Positions 1 through 15,000 of a DNA stretch of 64,000 bases are shown piece by piece (position 1 is the stretch's first letter; each line of letters starts with the position of its first letter). The notes beneath the pieces are model-generated. The model worked only from the letters and a program-made list of their open reading frames with translations. It was not told the origin of the DNA and made no database searches. The translations under genes were made by a program, and so were the position numbers. Location: positions 6,597,001-6,661,000 of the forward strand of contig JAFFSR010000242.1 of NCBI GenBank assembly GCA_017163975.1, read 5' to 3'. The stretch is from Anastatus disparis. Taxonomy: Eukaryota > Arthropoda > Insecta > Hymenoptera > Eupelmidae.

Positions 1-809
1 AAGATTGTCGTGGTGGTTGTAGCAGTATTAGTATTAGTAAAACTATGTAAGTTTAAAAAGAAGGGGAGTAAAAAGGATTGTTTTTCCGTATACGTGTATA
101 GAGAGATGTAATAATGTGTAAGGGCAAAAACCGATATATACATTGTTGTATCGTTAGTGCAATAAGGGTTGGAAGATGCAGGAGATGTAAGAGCGGGGAA
201 GAGCTTTGAAATGCTAGGGGAAATTATGTGTACGAGTAAACGAAGAAAAATGGAGAGTGTGTATACGAGGGAGGAAAAAAAGTAAAGGGGAGGAGATGAT
301 GTTAAGAAACATTGCGGAGAGCGTAGGCGGTATATAGGCTCAAAAACTCTCCTTTATCCATCATTTCTTCTTTTTTTAATTTCTTCTTTGCTGTCTTTCT
401 TTTCTCCTTTATGCACGTACACGTATACATGCCCAAATGATGCGTGTGAATTCAATACACGTACCAGTGCATTTGCGTACATGTAACATGTTTATATAAA
501 TGTTTGTAAGTATTTTTTATACATGTGTACATGTATATATACATGTAAAGGGGGAAAAGAGTGTATATATATAGAGATCGGTGCGTAGGTGTGTAGGCGT
601 TGCTGACTTGCAGCAGGGAATCGCGCAGGTAGGCGTGTCTTGGGGCGGCGCCAGGTGAATATACGCTGACTGACCTCGGGCTTTCTCTTTCTCTCTTTCA
701 CTCTCCCTCTCTCTTTTCTTTTTTTTTTTTTATTTTTTCTTGGCTCGCTTTTTTTTTCTTCTTCGTACGCGTGTCACCCGAGAATTCAGGCCCCCCTCTA
801 ATGTATATA

Positions 810-848
<39 letters not shown>

Positions 849-3800
849 CAACGATGAGACCGATTTCTTTTCTTCCTCTTCTTCTTTTCTTTCATTTTTC
901 ATGCTAACTTTTCGCTTCTGAGTAATTATACTTGATACTTTTACTTTATATTTCTTGTAGTTAAATTAATTTTAGTTTAATCTTTTATATTCGTCTAGTT
1001 ATGATTATTTTTCACTTTAATTTTTTTTCAATGTCTAATTATTCTTATTTTTGTTTATATATAAATAAAAAATTGATTTTGAAAGTTTCGATTCATAGCT
1101 ACGAATTCATATAGAGTACGTATCTACATTATTGTATGCCTATAACATAAATTAAACGCTTGGAATATTTTTTAATATACCATTGATTTTACATTACTCT
1201 TTATTTTTTGCATAAAGTTTCTAATTTTCTATTTTTTTAATCATTTTATTGTTTATTGAAAAATATGGAAAAATTTACGAAATATTTTATCGTTTAATTT
1301 TTAAGATTTTCATTAAAATTATTTATCATTAAAGAATATGGAGTTTTATATTTTTAATTAATTCAATTTATCCGATTTATCTAAGAAATAAAACAAAAAC
1401 TAAAAATTGATTTATAGCTTTATTAAAAAATTCATAAGAAAATATTTCCAAATTCGTCGTACGTACATGCATATACGGCACCGTCACGTTCGCGTGCTTC
1501 CGAATTGGTATACTTTATTTTTTTTCTTTCTTTCTGAAATGTAAGTATATGTGCATGCGGTATACGAGTAAGTATAGTAGGAGTACGTATACGCGCATGA
1601 AAAATGCCGACAGCGCGAGATCGCCTCTTCGCGGTCACGAACATCAGCTATATACGTGTACAAAAAGAAAAGTAAAAGAGGGAGGGGAATAGTTAAAAAA
1701 AAAAAAGAGGTAAAAAAGGATATATAGGAGGGTATATAGAAAAGGTAACTCGTTAAAAGCGTGCACGAAAGCTCCTTTTCAGGATATGATAGATTTTTAA
1801 GCTCCCGGTCTCGTTTTCGTTCGATCGCGGTCTGGTTTAGCTTGCTAGACGAAAGTTAAGGAATCAAGCTGTATAGTAACCTCTGTATATACATAAATAT
1901 ACTAAGCGCATAAGCGTTTTGCTACTGCACCCCTCTTAAACCCTCCCTTTCTTTGGGCTTTTATAAATGAACGTGCACGCGAACACGCGCTCTTTATATA
2001 CATGTATACGTATATACCTTTACAGTTTCATCGATGGAATGTATTTTGAATGGTTGTTTCTTTTTTTTTTATTTCAATACTTTTTTTTTCTCAACAAGAC
2101 TTTTTGAAGAGGATTTATGAGATAATTTTGTTGAGTTTTGTTTGAAGATCGATGGTTTTTAGAATGGAAAAGATTATTAGCTGAGATTATGGAAAGAAAA
2201 GGACAAAGTTTTTTATTGGTTGTTGGAATTTTTGTGTGCAGAAACGTCTATGGATATTGAAGAAGTTTTAAATAATAATAGTTTTTATTAATAGCGGTAT
2301 TTAACAGAAAAACTTTCTTTGTAATTTAGAAATTAATGAATGTTTAATGATATAAATTAAAAAAATTTTGTAATGTAAATTATTTCATAACGATCAATTG
2401 AAATTAATGGATATTTTTAATTTAATTTTTAAATTTTATAGAATTCATACAAGTGAACCAATTTTCAATTATTTGTACAGTTGCAAGCTCAGAATACTAA
2501 AATAACTTTGCGTATAGTTTGTATAACTTGGGATTAAAAAAGGAAACACCATTCTTTGACCAAACAAAAAAAAGAAGCAAAGTTAGAAATGAATTGTACA
2601 ATAAACTAACAATAAAAGAAAATAACAATGTATAGAAGAAAAAAAAAGTGGATTAAGAAAGCGTAGATCTGAGTTCTCGTCATCGAATATCGCGGCAAAA
2701 CAAGCCAGTCTCGTGCCTTTGATTTCACCGCATAAAGTTCGCGGAATGCAGTTATCGTGGATTCGAAGGAATATAAAGTCGCACGTTGGACATGGAAATA
2801 AAAAGCAAAGTTGGGAGGGAGACTGTACGAAAAAAAAAGAGAAGAAGAAGAAAACAAAGAAAAAAAGTTTGAAAAAAAAGAGGAGATATAATACGAAGGA
2901 AAGGAGAAACGCGAGAGTCTCGCGTAATACCGCGGTATAAGAGGAGGAGAAAAGCTCGTGTTTCCAATTCAACAATAAAAAAAGAAGTATATACTGTACT
3001 CTCTTTCCTTTTTTACCTCGTCTCTCTTTACATTTCATTTTTATTTCTATTCTCCTTCTTTTTCTTTCCATATCTCTTTTATCGTACTTTTTTCTTGTTT
3101 TCTTTTTTTTTTTATTTTTATATTGTTGTTTTTTACCTTTTCGCTTGTGTGTATATTTTATCTTCTTTCGCTTGTCGCTTTTGATATTTTCGTTATCTTT
3201 CTCTTTTACCATTATTGTCATTATTTTCACTCTTATGTCCTGATCGCGTAGTTTTTCTTTAGCTCGCTCTTTTTTATTGCCGATTCTCTTTTTTATAATA
3301 CTACTTTTATTATTTATTGTTTAGCTTTTTTCTTTTTATTCTAATACAATAGATATACTTTTATCAAATACGTTTTATCGACTTGTTTTAGAATTTACTT
3401 GTGTCCTTTTTATATCCCAAGCTTTTAACTCTTATTTGGTTGGTGAATTTAGTTTATCAATTTTTCTTTTTAATTATTGCATCATCAAAATTTTATGTAT
3501 TAATTGAAAAATTGAAGATTGATGTTTTTCGTTAAGTTCATTTTTAAATTGAAATAACTTTCTGGTTTTTATTTAAATATTTGTAGTACTGGGTATACTT
3601 TCTATTTAAATTAAGACAATTGAATTCTTTTTCTAAAACCTTTTTTCGAAAAAAAAACAAAAAATCATTTGTTTCAAAAGTATATTTTAGAGTAATATGT
3701 TTAAATAGTTTTTTTTTAAAGAAAAAAAAATAAATTTTGTATAATATTTAATATTTATTAAAAGAGTTCTTAATTCTGTATGATAATTTCAACTTTAAAC

Positions 3801-4490
3801 TAAATAAATTTTCAGTCGAAAACTCTTGCATTAAATTTTTATTTCCGAAAAATCATCGTTCTCGTACTATTTAAAAAACAACGAATCTCCTTTTTAAATT
3901 AACACTTTTCTTCTCTCTCTAATCCAAAATTTGAAAACTATTCCAGAAAAAAAATGAGCTTGTAATCATCGACATTTTCGACAGGCAAAATGCACTGTAC
4001 CATCATACCTTCTCTCTTATCATTCTTTAATCTATCCATTTCAAAAACTCAAACTTTGCACGCATGAAAATTTTTCTATCCATGCACGTATATACTTTCT
4101 ATCTTTTCCTTTATATCTTTCATTTTTCCTTTTTTCCTCTCTTCTTTCTCTGCCTCTTGTTCTCTGTATTTCGACAGGATAAATCGTTATAAGAGCTTGA
4201 GGCTTGGCAATTTCTCTATGAAAAAAAAAGAGAAGAGAAAAGGTGTACGGATATATACGTGAAGCGTGCGTGCAAACGCATACCATGCCAAAGGCTGCTA
4301 TACCTCATATAGACATCTACAACAGTTACATACGTACATATATATTTCTATCCTCCAAAAAATTTTTGCCGAGTCTGGACTAATAAACTTTCGTTTGCAT
4401 TGATTCCCCGTGTATAATGTTTCTTTCTCTAATATCCTTTTTTTTCTTCTTTCTTCTCTATACGTCTACCGATATATGATGGCTTGACTC
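1..4490. other. Non-coding AT-rich DNA, left end
   Basis: There is no convincing gene here. A G+C-rich patch at 600-660 carries overlapping splice-like signals (see findings). A (TA)n run lies at 812-845. Long pyrimidine-rich tracts occupy 3000-3230 and 4380-4470. The open frames at 2583-3230 (minus) and 2713-2940 (plus) overlap each other and translate A/T-rich tracts (Lys-rich or Phe/Leu-rich); I regard them as chance. Confidence 0.6.
812..845. repeat. (TA)n microsatellite
   Basis: An uninterrupted TA dinucleotide run of about 34 bp. It gives the Tyr-Ile repeat frames seen on both strands here. Confidence 0.95.
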
Positions 4491-7400
4491 GTGCAGCTAT
4501 ACGTATACTCTGTCGTATTTCATGTACGACTCGTACCAATTCCTTTTTTTTTTTTACTTTCTTGTCAATTTTTTTTTCTACTCGTTTCGCTTTGTAGCAT
4601 TGCTATTTCTCTATGGGTTGTGTGTGTGTGTATTTTTTTTTTCGTCGCTTGTCTTTTGTACGTTACATGTATTTTTTGTAGATGAGAAAAGCTTGCGCTT
4701 TTTTTCCTTCTTTTTTACCTCTTTCTTTATCTACGTGCGTTACGCCGTTATCTTTTTTTTTCTGTTCTTCTTTTTAACTTTTTATTTTTTCGTTCGATGC
4801 GCGTTTTACTTTTGATTTCCGATTACACTCTCGCACCGACTCTCTCCTCTCTTGTTCTTTTAGCTTTTATTTTTTATTCCAAACTCTTTCTTTCTATCTT
4901 TCGTTCTCCTTTTTTTTTCAACGGTGATTGTGCTTGCGCGAGCTACTGCTGGATCCTTTTTATGAATCTTTTAGTTTTTTGATAGTGAAAATTCGTTGTT
5001 TGTTTTTGCTTTTGCTTCTTGGATGTACAGAAGAAATAGTTGCTTCGTCATTGGTTGATTATACGAAGCTTCAAATTATTTTAAAATATTAAATTTCAAT
5101 TACTTTTCCATAAATTACATATTGCAATATTAAATTTTTGTAGCATTGACAAAAAAATTCAGGCCAATAATACTTACATTTCTATGAAAGTTTAATTTTA
5201 AAATAATTCAAATATCAAATTTAGCAAAAAAAAAGAAGGATAATAAACAAAAGTCAAGCATAACGCAGATAAAATAAAGTATTAAAAGACTATGTACGCT
5301 ATTTTTTCTTCTTTTTTACATCTAATTTTTTTTTCACCGTATAAGAGAAGAGCATGAATTAAATTCTCTGAAGCGAAAATGCCTGCCTATCTCTGCCGCA
5401 ATTTAAAAATATTATTCCATAACAGATATATATATATATACGCGGGGGCTTGCGTTCTCGTATCCAAAGAAAAAATTTCATACGTATAAAAACAAAAAAA
5501 AAAAAAAACTTTTTTTTTATTTCAAAAGAAAAGAAAAAAGCAATAAGCAAATTGAATTTTATAACACGAGTGGATTGCTTAACACTTGAAAGACAATTAT
5601 TTATATGAATACATTAAAAATTAAAGTAATACAATCGAAATTTTTAAGTCTAATGAAATTTAAATTTTATGTTAGGTGTATATTCGAGATAAGAAAAATT
5701 TTCATTGTTTTTTTAAAATTATTTCAAGCAGTCAATTAAATATTATTTTTTGTTCCGTTAATCTTTGATAACTCGTTCTTTGATTAATTTAGTGAAAAAT
5801 GCAAATTAAAATTGGATTTAACAGCGTTTGCAAGTGGAATAAGGCCAGTTTGGTAAGACACATTTATAAATAATTTATATTCTCGTTTTCATGCAAACAA
5901 ATAAAAAATAATCTTTAAATAATGTTGAAATTATCTTTGAATAAAAAATGCTTTAAATTAAGCGATTAACGTTCTCAATCGTTATAATAATCCTTTTTAA
6001 AGCTTAAAGCTCTAGTATCAATTATCGATATCCTTAAAAAATATCTTTATCCTACGAAATAATTTGAACACTTCGATTATTGCTTGAGAAGTAGATGAGC
6101 ATTTACGTCACCTCAAATACAAAAGAGAAGAGAAAAAAATCACAGAAAAATTTCTATTTACTAAACGCATTATCGTCCTAGATTCCTTTCGTTCTTCCTA
6201 TATAAAAATTAAGTTTTACACATGTATCTGTTTATCTATATTAACATAGCACGTTCAACTATTATTATTTATTTTCTTTTTTTTTTCTTTATATTTCATC
6301 TTAAATATCAATGTACGATAAAAACGCGTTACGTATTAATGGCGCGCACGTTTCACTTGTCTCTCGTCCCTTTCGCCCCCTCCCCCTTCCCATCCTTACA
6401 TTTTTTTTTCTTCAATCCCTTGCTTTTTTTTACTTTTATTGCGCATATTTTTATTTTGTTTTCATATATTGTTTATAACGGTGCAAAACGATAAAGTTTT
6501 TTTTTTATTATTATTACTTTTTTTTTTATTTTTATTTATCTCTGTCCTATGTTATAATTATGTATATGTATATTATATGCATCTTAACGTTGCATCGCGT
6601 TTCATTTCTTACGTCGGTCGTGCGTTATTTATTTTTTTTTATTTATTTACGTGTAAAAATTCATCCGTTTCATTATTTTTTATCTTCAAAATTCACTTCC
6701 TTCCCGTCTCTTTTACGTCTTCGTTCCTTTTTTTTTATTATTATTATAATAATTCTGCGTATTAACACTTGCTAATTCTTGCCATTTTATTTTATTCGCT
6801 TTATATTCGGTAACGTCATCAATAATAATTATAACGCGTCGTCGTGGATTAATACGCCTAAAGTGTGTGTTTTTTATTATTTCTTCATTTTTTTAGCCTC
6901 TTTCTTTTAATACATATTTATATATATATATATATATCATAATAAATCATCTGCCGCAGAGCCTTTCTTAGCCTATATGTAGAATGCTTCGTCGCGGGTT
7001 TATGCGTAATTTTTTTTTATTTTACTTTTTTTTACTAATATAATATTCATTGTTATTACTTCTTTATCTTCATCTCAGCGAGATTAACCTTCTATTCACA
7101 TAATCTCTTTCTCTCAGCCACAATCGCTCTTGTCGCACTTTATTTTTTCTTTAACTATGTAAATATATATATGTATGCTGGTGAGTGTACGTATTAATAA
7201 TATAATCAATGTTCGCGTAACTTAATAATCCTCATAATTTTTTTCTTCTATTTAATGCAATTAGGTAGAACGTTACTTATCATTTTTTTCTTGTTATTCT
7301 CGTCTCTTCAAAAATTTAAATATCACTATTCATTTTTTTCATATTCAATTGATATTATATACAACAATAGTATGCATATACACATATATCGTAGAATATT

Positions 7401-9000
7401 ATTTTTTCTTCTATGTGCGTCTCCTATGTGTAATTTTTTTATTTTTCGTTCATTATTTACAGCGCATTGTTTATTCATTATATTTTTACTTAAATTTATT
7501 TTTCTAACATCTCTTGCTCTCTCTCTCTCTCACTTTCGCTCTGCCCATACGCGATTCTTTCTCTCACTTTATTCATTTCTATATGTATATAATATATATA
7601 CCGCCATTTAATAACTTTCTATTGCTCGTTATAGGTAAATTGTAATGCGTACGCACATACAACAGCATCCGCTTCTCGTTCGTAACGTGATTTCTTTTGT
7701 TAAATGTACTCTCTTTATCTCTCTGTGTGTGTACGTATATTGTATTTTATAATTAATGTATAAGAGAAGTGCGCGTAATGTGCTCGAAATCAGGAATATC
7801 ACTTGTTAAATTAATGCCGGTGAGCTTGCAAGCTTTCGATTAACATTTTCTCAAATTTAAATGATTAGAAAAGAAGACAATAATCTTAAAAATGATTCTT
7901 TTAATGCAAATTTGCTATAAATGTAGATTCTTCATAATTGTTAAGAAATATTAACTGATTTTTGTTGATCTTTAATAATTTTTAATTAGCATTGAATAGC
8001 AAATATAAAGGCTTGATAGTATTTTAATCAAAATTTTAAAACATTTTTAAAGAAAATCAATCTTTCAACCCAAAAATTTTTGAAATTTCATATTCAAACA
8101 TTTTTTTTTTTAATTCAACGTTACCACTCAACCTCCTCTAAATAATTAATTATACTTTAAAATCGAAAAAAGAAAGGAAAAAAAATCGTTCGATTGTAAG
8201 TCCAAGTTTTCATGTTGATAACGACATTACTTGCACATCCTTATACACAAAAGTACCGTGTTACGTACTAAACTATTAAAATACTAGTATAAATATCTCT
8301 CGACGATCGATGCACACGCGCTTGCTAACTTTTTTTCCTTACCTTTTGTTAACTTTTATTGTTGTGATTTTCTGTTTTTTTTTTTGCATTCTTTTTTCAG
8401 ACTTTTGTTATCGTCATACAAACGCGTGCGCGTCGTTCGTTTCTGTATATTTTTATTCTTTGCGTATAGCGTATTTTATAATTTATAATAGTCGCATCGA
8501 GCTGCGCATACGAATATCGAGACCAAAATACAAATTTTTATTTATTTTTTTTATATCTTATATTTAAGATATAAGTACAAAGTATAAAGTATAGTTGAAA
8601 AAATCCGTATTTCGCTCTTGAATATCGTATATTAGCACTTTCTCTTCAGTTTTTTCTTTTTTTATTATGTTTATTGCTATTGGTTTCATTGCACAAGTGA
8701 ATTTCGCTCTTGATTGTATATTTTTTAATTTCCTTTTTTTTAATAACATTCCTCGCGACAATTGATATATCACACACTCACGCGCTGCGGTACGTACTGG
8801 CGTTTTTATGCTTTTTTTTTCCTACCATGTGTATATAGAATTTTTTTTTTCTTTTCCATTTTGAGGCTAACATTGCGAGCTTTTTTTTTTTGGTATATAT
8901 GTATGCGCATTTTTTTCTAATGAGATTATGTGGAAGAAAGGATTTCATTTTTAGTGATATCATGAATTTTCACGATGATTTATTTTATTTACGGAGTAGT
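4491..9000. other. Strongly T-rich non-coding stretch
   Basis: Poly-T and T/C-rich tracts dominate the plus strand, giving a series of Phe/Leu/Ser/Tyr-rich open frames that are artefacts of composition. Short (TA)n runs occur at 5430-5442 and 6918-6938. No splice-linked exon, RNA gene or transposon protein was seen. Confidence 0.6.
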
Positions 9001-12000
9001 GAACACATGAGAAAATTTACTTATTAGTTATCTAATTCGATATAATAACGTTAATTTCTTATATTTTTTTCCTTAGTTTTTTTCTGATTTTATTTAACGA
9101 ATCATTAAGATACTTTTTTTTTAAACAATCAATATTAACAAAATACGTGCAATAACTTTTATTCCAATTATTTGCCCTTTAGGTGTTTATAAAAATCGCT
9201 TATTACAATTAAGTAAATATAATTTTACTTAATGCGTAAGTGTAAAAAAATGATATAAATCATTGATTAATTTTTATAGCACCCGAATCAGTAATGTTAA
9301 TTAAAAAACAATCGTAATTCTGTTTTACCTTTGTTCTTATTTACTCTTGAAAATTGCTCACAGATTTACAAGTTCAATAAAATTCAGAAACGAGTAATAT
9401 TATTTCTATATAAGGTTTTTTTCTATCATTTATTCTCTGATTCTATGGTAAGTCAGAGTTTTTCTATATTTTATTTTTATAGCTTCAATTTGTGGCGTAT
9501 ATCATCTTATGACTTATGTATGATCAACAAGTGAATATCGTGCAAAATTTAATGATGGAAAATTATTGGTTAAGACGGCATGATTATTTTATGAGCGTGA
9601 AATAATTTATAAGTAAATAAATAAATTTATTATTATAATGCCGCGTGTATTATTTACGTCTATTTTCATTATTATTTATTTTTAATGTCTAAAAAAATCA
9701 CAAATGATTTCATCAAATTTATTGCATATTTTATTCATTTTATTAAGATTTAAATTAAAATATATATCAAACCATAAAAAAAATTATTTCTCCATTATTC
9801 AGATCCTAACGCATAAAGGATGTCAAATTCAATTGACCCTGTTTTATTTCTTTTCAGAACGATATTTGTGGATAGTATGTGCTTAAAAGGAAAAAAAAAC
9901 TTTTTAGCAAGAAAATATTGGTTATCAACGTATAGTCTGAATTTTTAATCGTGCTCTAATTTTTTCAAATAATCAATTATGCAAATTTTCCGAAAAAAAA
10001 TTTTACTTTTTATAGAATACTGCGCGTAACGTTTTTCATTTAAATTAGAAATTTTATAAAACTAATTAATATGATGTATGTAAATAATTTACCGCTACAA
10101 CTGATAAAAAAAGCATTTGAAATTCAACAGAAAAAAAATTTTGCAATTTTAACAAAAGGTACTCGATCATAACTTTAACATTCAGCAAAGAAAGAAAAAA
10201 ATAACTCATAAATATTAATTTGACAATAAAATTATAATAACGATCATTTGCACTCAACCAAATTAATTTGATCATCCCATTTATATTATAAACCCCTTTA
10301 ACGAATTATCTAAAAATCCTTTTAACCTTTGCATTCTTTATACTATCTCGCTCTCTTCTTTCTTTCTTTCTTTTTTCGTGTTTTATACCCGCAACGGCGC
10401 GTATACACACTCAAATATATCCCGACCTCAAAATTAATCGATAGCTTGCATTTTACGCGTTAAGCACAAAACCCTCTCTCTCTCTCTCTCGTCTCTTCCT
10501 ACTACCTGACCTGGTTTGGCTCTCTATGCGGCGCCGTTAACTTTTGCTGTCTGCGAATTCTACGCGTATACCACCCTTGTAAACGTACTAACTCGAGTTC
10601 AATTTATTTCTATTTTTTCTTTTTCTAGTTTTTTTTCTTATTGAAATTTATTTATTGAAAATTGTGTAAATGGAATAAGGTTGTTTGCGATAAATTAATA
10701 AAAACACAAATGTTCGAATTGAATTTTCTAGTAAAAAAAAAAAATTTGTTGTAATTTTAGTTACTTTAGTTATTTTAGTTATTTTGAAAAGACTTTCACT
10801 TGATTTATGATTAGAATTATTTTGTACAAAAGCTTTTACAGATTATAAGTGAGATAAATTTGTTTTTCTGTGTTGTAGAATCATTGCAAAAAAATATTAC
10901 GAGTATTACCAAAGAAAAATTGCAATTTTCATGGAATATTTAAATTGTACTCAAAATAAATGTATAACGAAAGCAGTTCATTTAAATAAACTAAAGAATA
11001 ATTTCAAATTTAACTTCAAATTATTTCCGTCTACGTCGATACAAAAATATTTTTCGGATAATATAGGCATTACTACGATTTTCGTTTTTTATATATTTAT
11101 ATGAAATCCTTAAATGTGCAAGTAGGTTATCATCTAAAATTTACATATCTACTTTTTATAACACCGACAATCAATTATACTATAATAGACATAAAAATTA
11201 GTAAAATAAATTATATTCTATCGATAGAAATTTGGAATATAACATTATCAAGCTTTTAAGGCACGTATGTAGAATCAATCAAAAATATTGCTTTGAAAAT
11301 TCAGTTCGTCTTAAAATATAAATAAATTAAAAAAAAAAGGATAATTCTATTATTATTTATCATTAATTGCATCATTAAAAGAATAACCATCAAAACAAAG
11401 CAAAAATGTTTGTAAATCATTATTTCTTTAATAGTAAAATAATAAAAAATTTATTTATCTAAAATAATTTTTATAATTAATAAAGTCTTTCTCGTGAAAA
11501 ATTACCTACAGATACTATTCTTACGGATTAACGCCTCCCAACTCAATTTCACAAGAATCTCGTGAGGCGATTTTCAGTATATTATTCTAAATACTTAATA
11601 AGCACACTTTCGTATTAAACTTTAATCGATGAAATTCCATTCTTTCAAAAAAAAAAAAAAGAAAAAGAAAAATAATCAAATTTTGCTTTAATACACCTAC
11701 AGCGCAGCCATGTACACGCAACAGAATTAAAAAAACGACGTGCGAAAGTTTGCTGTTCACTTTGAAAAAAAAAAAGACAAAATAAAGAAAAATAAGAAAA
11801 ACAAGATAAAAATAAGTAAGAAAAAAAGAAGGAAGATATAAAATAAAATAAAAGGAGCCTGGCGATATATTCGATTATATATCCTCGAGGCGTTACACTG
11901 AGCTCCATAATATATAGGGTGTGTATATATAAACTTGAAGAGAGTAAGATAGAGAAGCCGAAAAGGGTTAATCACGTAAGCGTATCTCGCGCGCGCTCTC

Positions 12001-15000
12001 GGTTCGCGCAAGTTTATACAGAAAATCGTGCGAAACGCTCGTGCACACATATACATCCACATGTTCGCGCATAATTATCCATCAACGCCTTGCCAACATT
12101 ACATATATATCGTCAATCGTCTTCTCTCTCTCTTTCACTGACGTTCGGCTTTGCTTACATATTGTGCAGCCTTGCGAACATATATATATATATATATATA
12201 TAGGCGTGCATTATGTATAACGGAGTATAAGAAGAGATCCTTACGTGCCGATATTTACTAGTAAAAGCCACATTGGAGCGGGTGTAAGCATTACAAGTTT
12301 ACGCGTTTCAGGTATATATAAAGGTAAAATTGATACAGACTAACTATGCTATATACATTCTGATAAAATTATTTTTTTTTTCTATAGATATAATAGTAGT
12401 AATTTACTTTTAAATCATTTAGATTGCGCGGTGAAGTTCAACAAAAATTTATTTTTATAGAACATTAGGATTCATGGAGTACGCTCGGTTTAATTGTTGA
12501 ATTAATTTGTTTATTTTTAATTTTTTCAACGGTTAGTTGTTTAAAAATTCGAAAAATTTTTAGAATTTCTAAAATTTACAAACTGAGGATATTCATTTGT
12601 TGATCAATGAAACAATAATTTTGATAGCATTGACAATTGGAATTATGAACATGTACGATCTGTAAGAATGTGTTTAGGAGCAATTTCAAAACAAAATTAA
12701 GATTTTTTTAATATACTATTCTCGTAATAATAAATTTATTATACTAAATAAAATATTATTTTTCAGAAACTATATCAACTTCCAAATCCGATCAACACTT
12801 AAAAAAATGTTAAATTTCATTTTTTTAAAACCTATATAAACAACTTATGTTTATAACGAATCTTTGTAACAGTATAGCTTACTACTATATAGTAAAATTT
12901 TAAACATAAATTATATGAATGATTTTTTAATTAGCGATATGAAAATTTATAAAGTTAACGTTTTTTTTCCCTTATCTTTATACTCGAGTTTAAAAGAAAT
13001 GAACATCAATTAAATGTATGTAGTAGGACTGGATTCGCGTGAATAAAAAAAAAATCTTACTTTTTTTACCTATATATAAAGTACGCATTATTAATATTTT
13101 TAAGAAGGCTCGCTAGATTTATTATGATGATAATGAAGAAACGTGGCCTTCATTGTTTGCCTCTTCTAAAAAAAAATCTTTTCTTTTTCTTTTTATTCTT
13201 GAGCCAGTCGAAGCTTTATGCACATATTTTCTTTCTTTTTTTTTTAATATCTTACAATCAGTTGAGTGCGCCGTCGGTCAGTTTTATTTTTTTTTTTTTT
13301 TAACACTTTTATACGTATATTTATTACTTTCTTTTTTTTTATTTTCTTTGATATATTTAACTTATAAAACATATATTACTTTTAACAACATAATAAATTT
13401 TTACATGGAACGTATATTTTTTATAGAAAAATTATTGGATATAATATAATGGAATCATTTGCAATTAATGCATTCATAACACATATCTTAAAAAACAAAA
13501 CTTTTTTTTTACGCACCAAAAGTATATAAATTCATCTAAATTTTGCCTGAAGATACGGTAACCCTTATAACTAATAGTCAAAATTCGTAAAATTTTAAAA
13601 TGCTTCAACAATTTCTTTATATTATAATGCATACGTACTTAATGAAAGAAACAAAAATACAACCTAAAATAATAAAATATCTAAAAGAAGGAACATAAAA
13701 GGAAGTTTGGAGGAGATGCAAGGATGAAAAATAAATAAATAAATAAACATGATAAACAAAAATAAAATAACTGTTTTTTTTTTTTCAAAATAGGAGTTTA
13801 TATTTTTATAATAATATATGTTTTTAAACTAAACAGAAATGGTACATAATAGTATAATAATCCTAAATAATAATTAATAATAAAAGTATAGTAATAATAA
13901 TAATTAATCTACGCGTATTAGGAAGTAACAAAATAAATCTTAAATTAATAACTTAAATATAAATAGCCGCAAAAATATTAGGTACCTAGTGCGTCGCGTT
14001 TTCGAAGGAAAAAAAAATGGAAAAAAAAATAATGATAAAATCGAACCTACTATTTCTATAATATTGTAATAGTATCGCATGGAAGAAAAATAATAATAAT
14101 AATCGATTGCTAAAAAATAATTAATTTTAATTTAATTAATAAAAAAGAGAAACAAAGCACCGTCATCACATCGGGGTTGTAATTTATCCGTTTATTAACA
14201 ATGTTTTTTCTATATTTATATATATATATATATATTATTGTAAATTAAAACGGATCGCATAAATAAACCCCCTCCAAAGGAACTTTAGTCCAGAAACATA
14301 TTTTTCTTATTTTTTTATTTTTTGTTATTTTTTTTTTCTTTAATTCTTTTAGTCGTTACTAGCATTTATTTAATGTATGGTATTATGCAGGCACCTATAA
14401 AAGAAAGATATTTTCTACAATATAGTTTATACGTATATTTAAGCACGCTCGGACGACTCTCCCTCACTGTCTGTTGCGATTTCACTTACTGATTTTTTTG
14501 AGTTATTTTTTTCTTTTTTTTACACATTGATGATTGCTTATAATGTTTTGTACTTCTTTTTTCATTTGGTCGCTAAATTATACAATAATTATAACGCGCA
14601 CTTTATTATCCGGATTAATAGACGGCAAGTGAAGTAGTTAATAAAAATTATTGAAATAAGTGTTTTATCAATAGTGGACACTTTTTTTTTATTAAAATTT
14701 GAAAAATTATTTCACGATGACGAAATTGAGATCAATACTTTCTGTTATCATTAGCTTTAATATTTGAGAAGACATTTTTCCCAATTAAGTTTCGTTTATG
14801 TTTGTAAATTAAGTACATTTCTCATTCTGCATTTACACGTGTAAATGTAATTCCAAAATCTTTAGTACTTACAATATAAAAAATTCTCAAGTTATAAACT
14901 TATTGAATAATAAAATTTATCAATGGTGACTTTCACAACAAAGTAAAGGAGAGTCGACCAAGTAGAATGAGATCAAAATTGAAAAAAAAAGAGAACAGGT

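Noticed and set aside
2583..3230. 215-codon minus-strand frame
   Set aside because: Longest extra frame in the window, but made of Lys-rich and Phe-rich low-complexity sequence with overlapping frames on the other strand.
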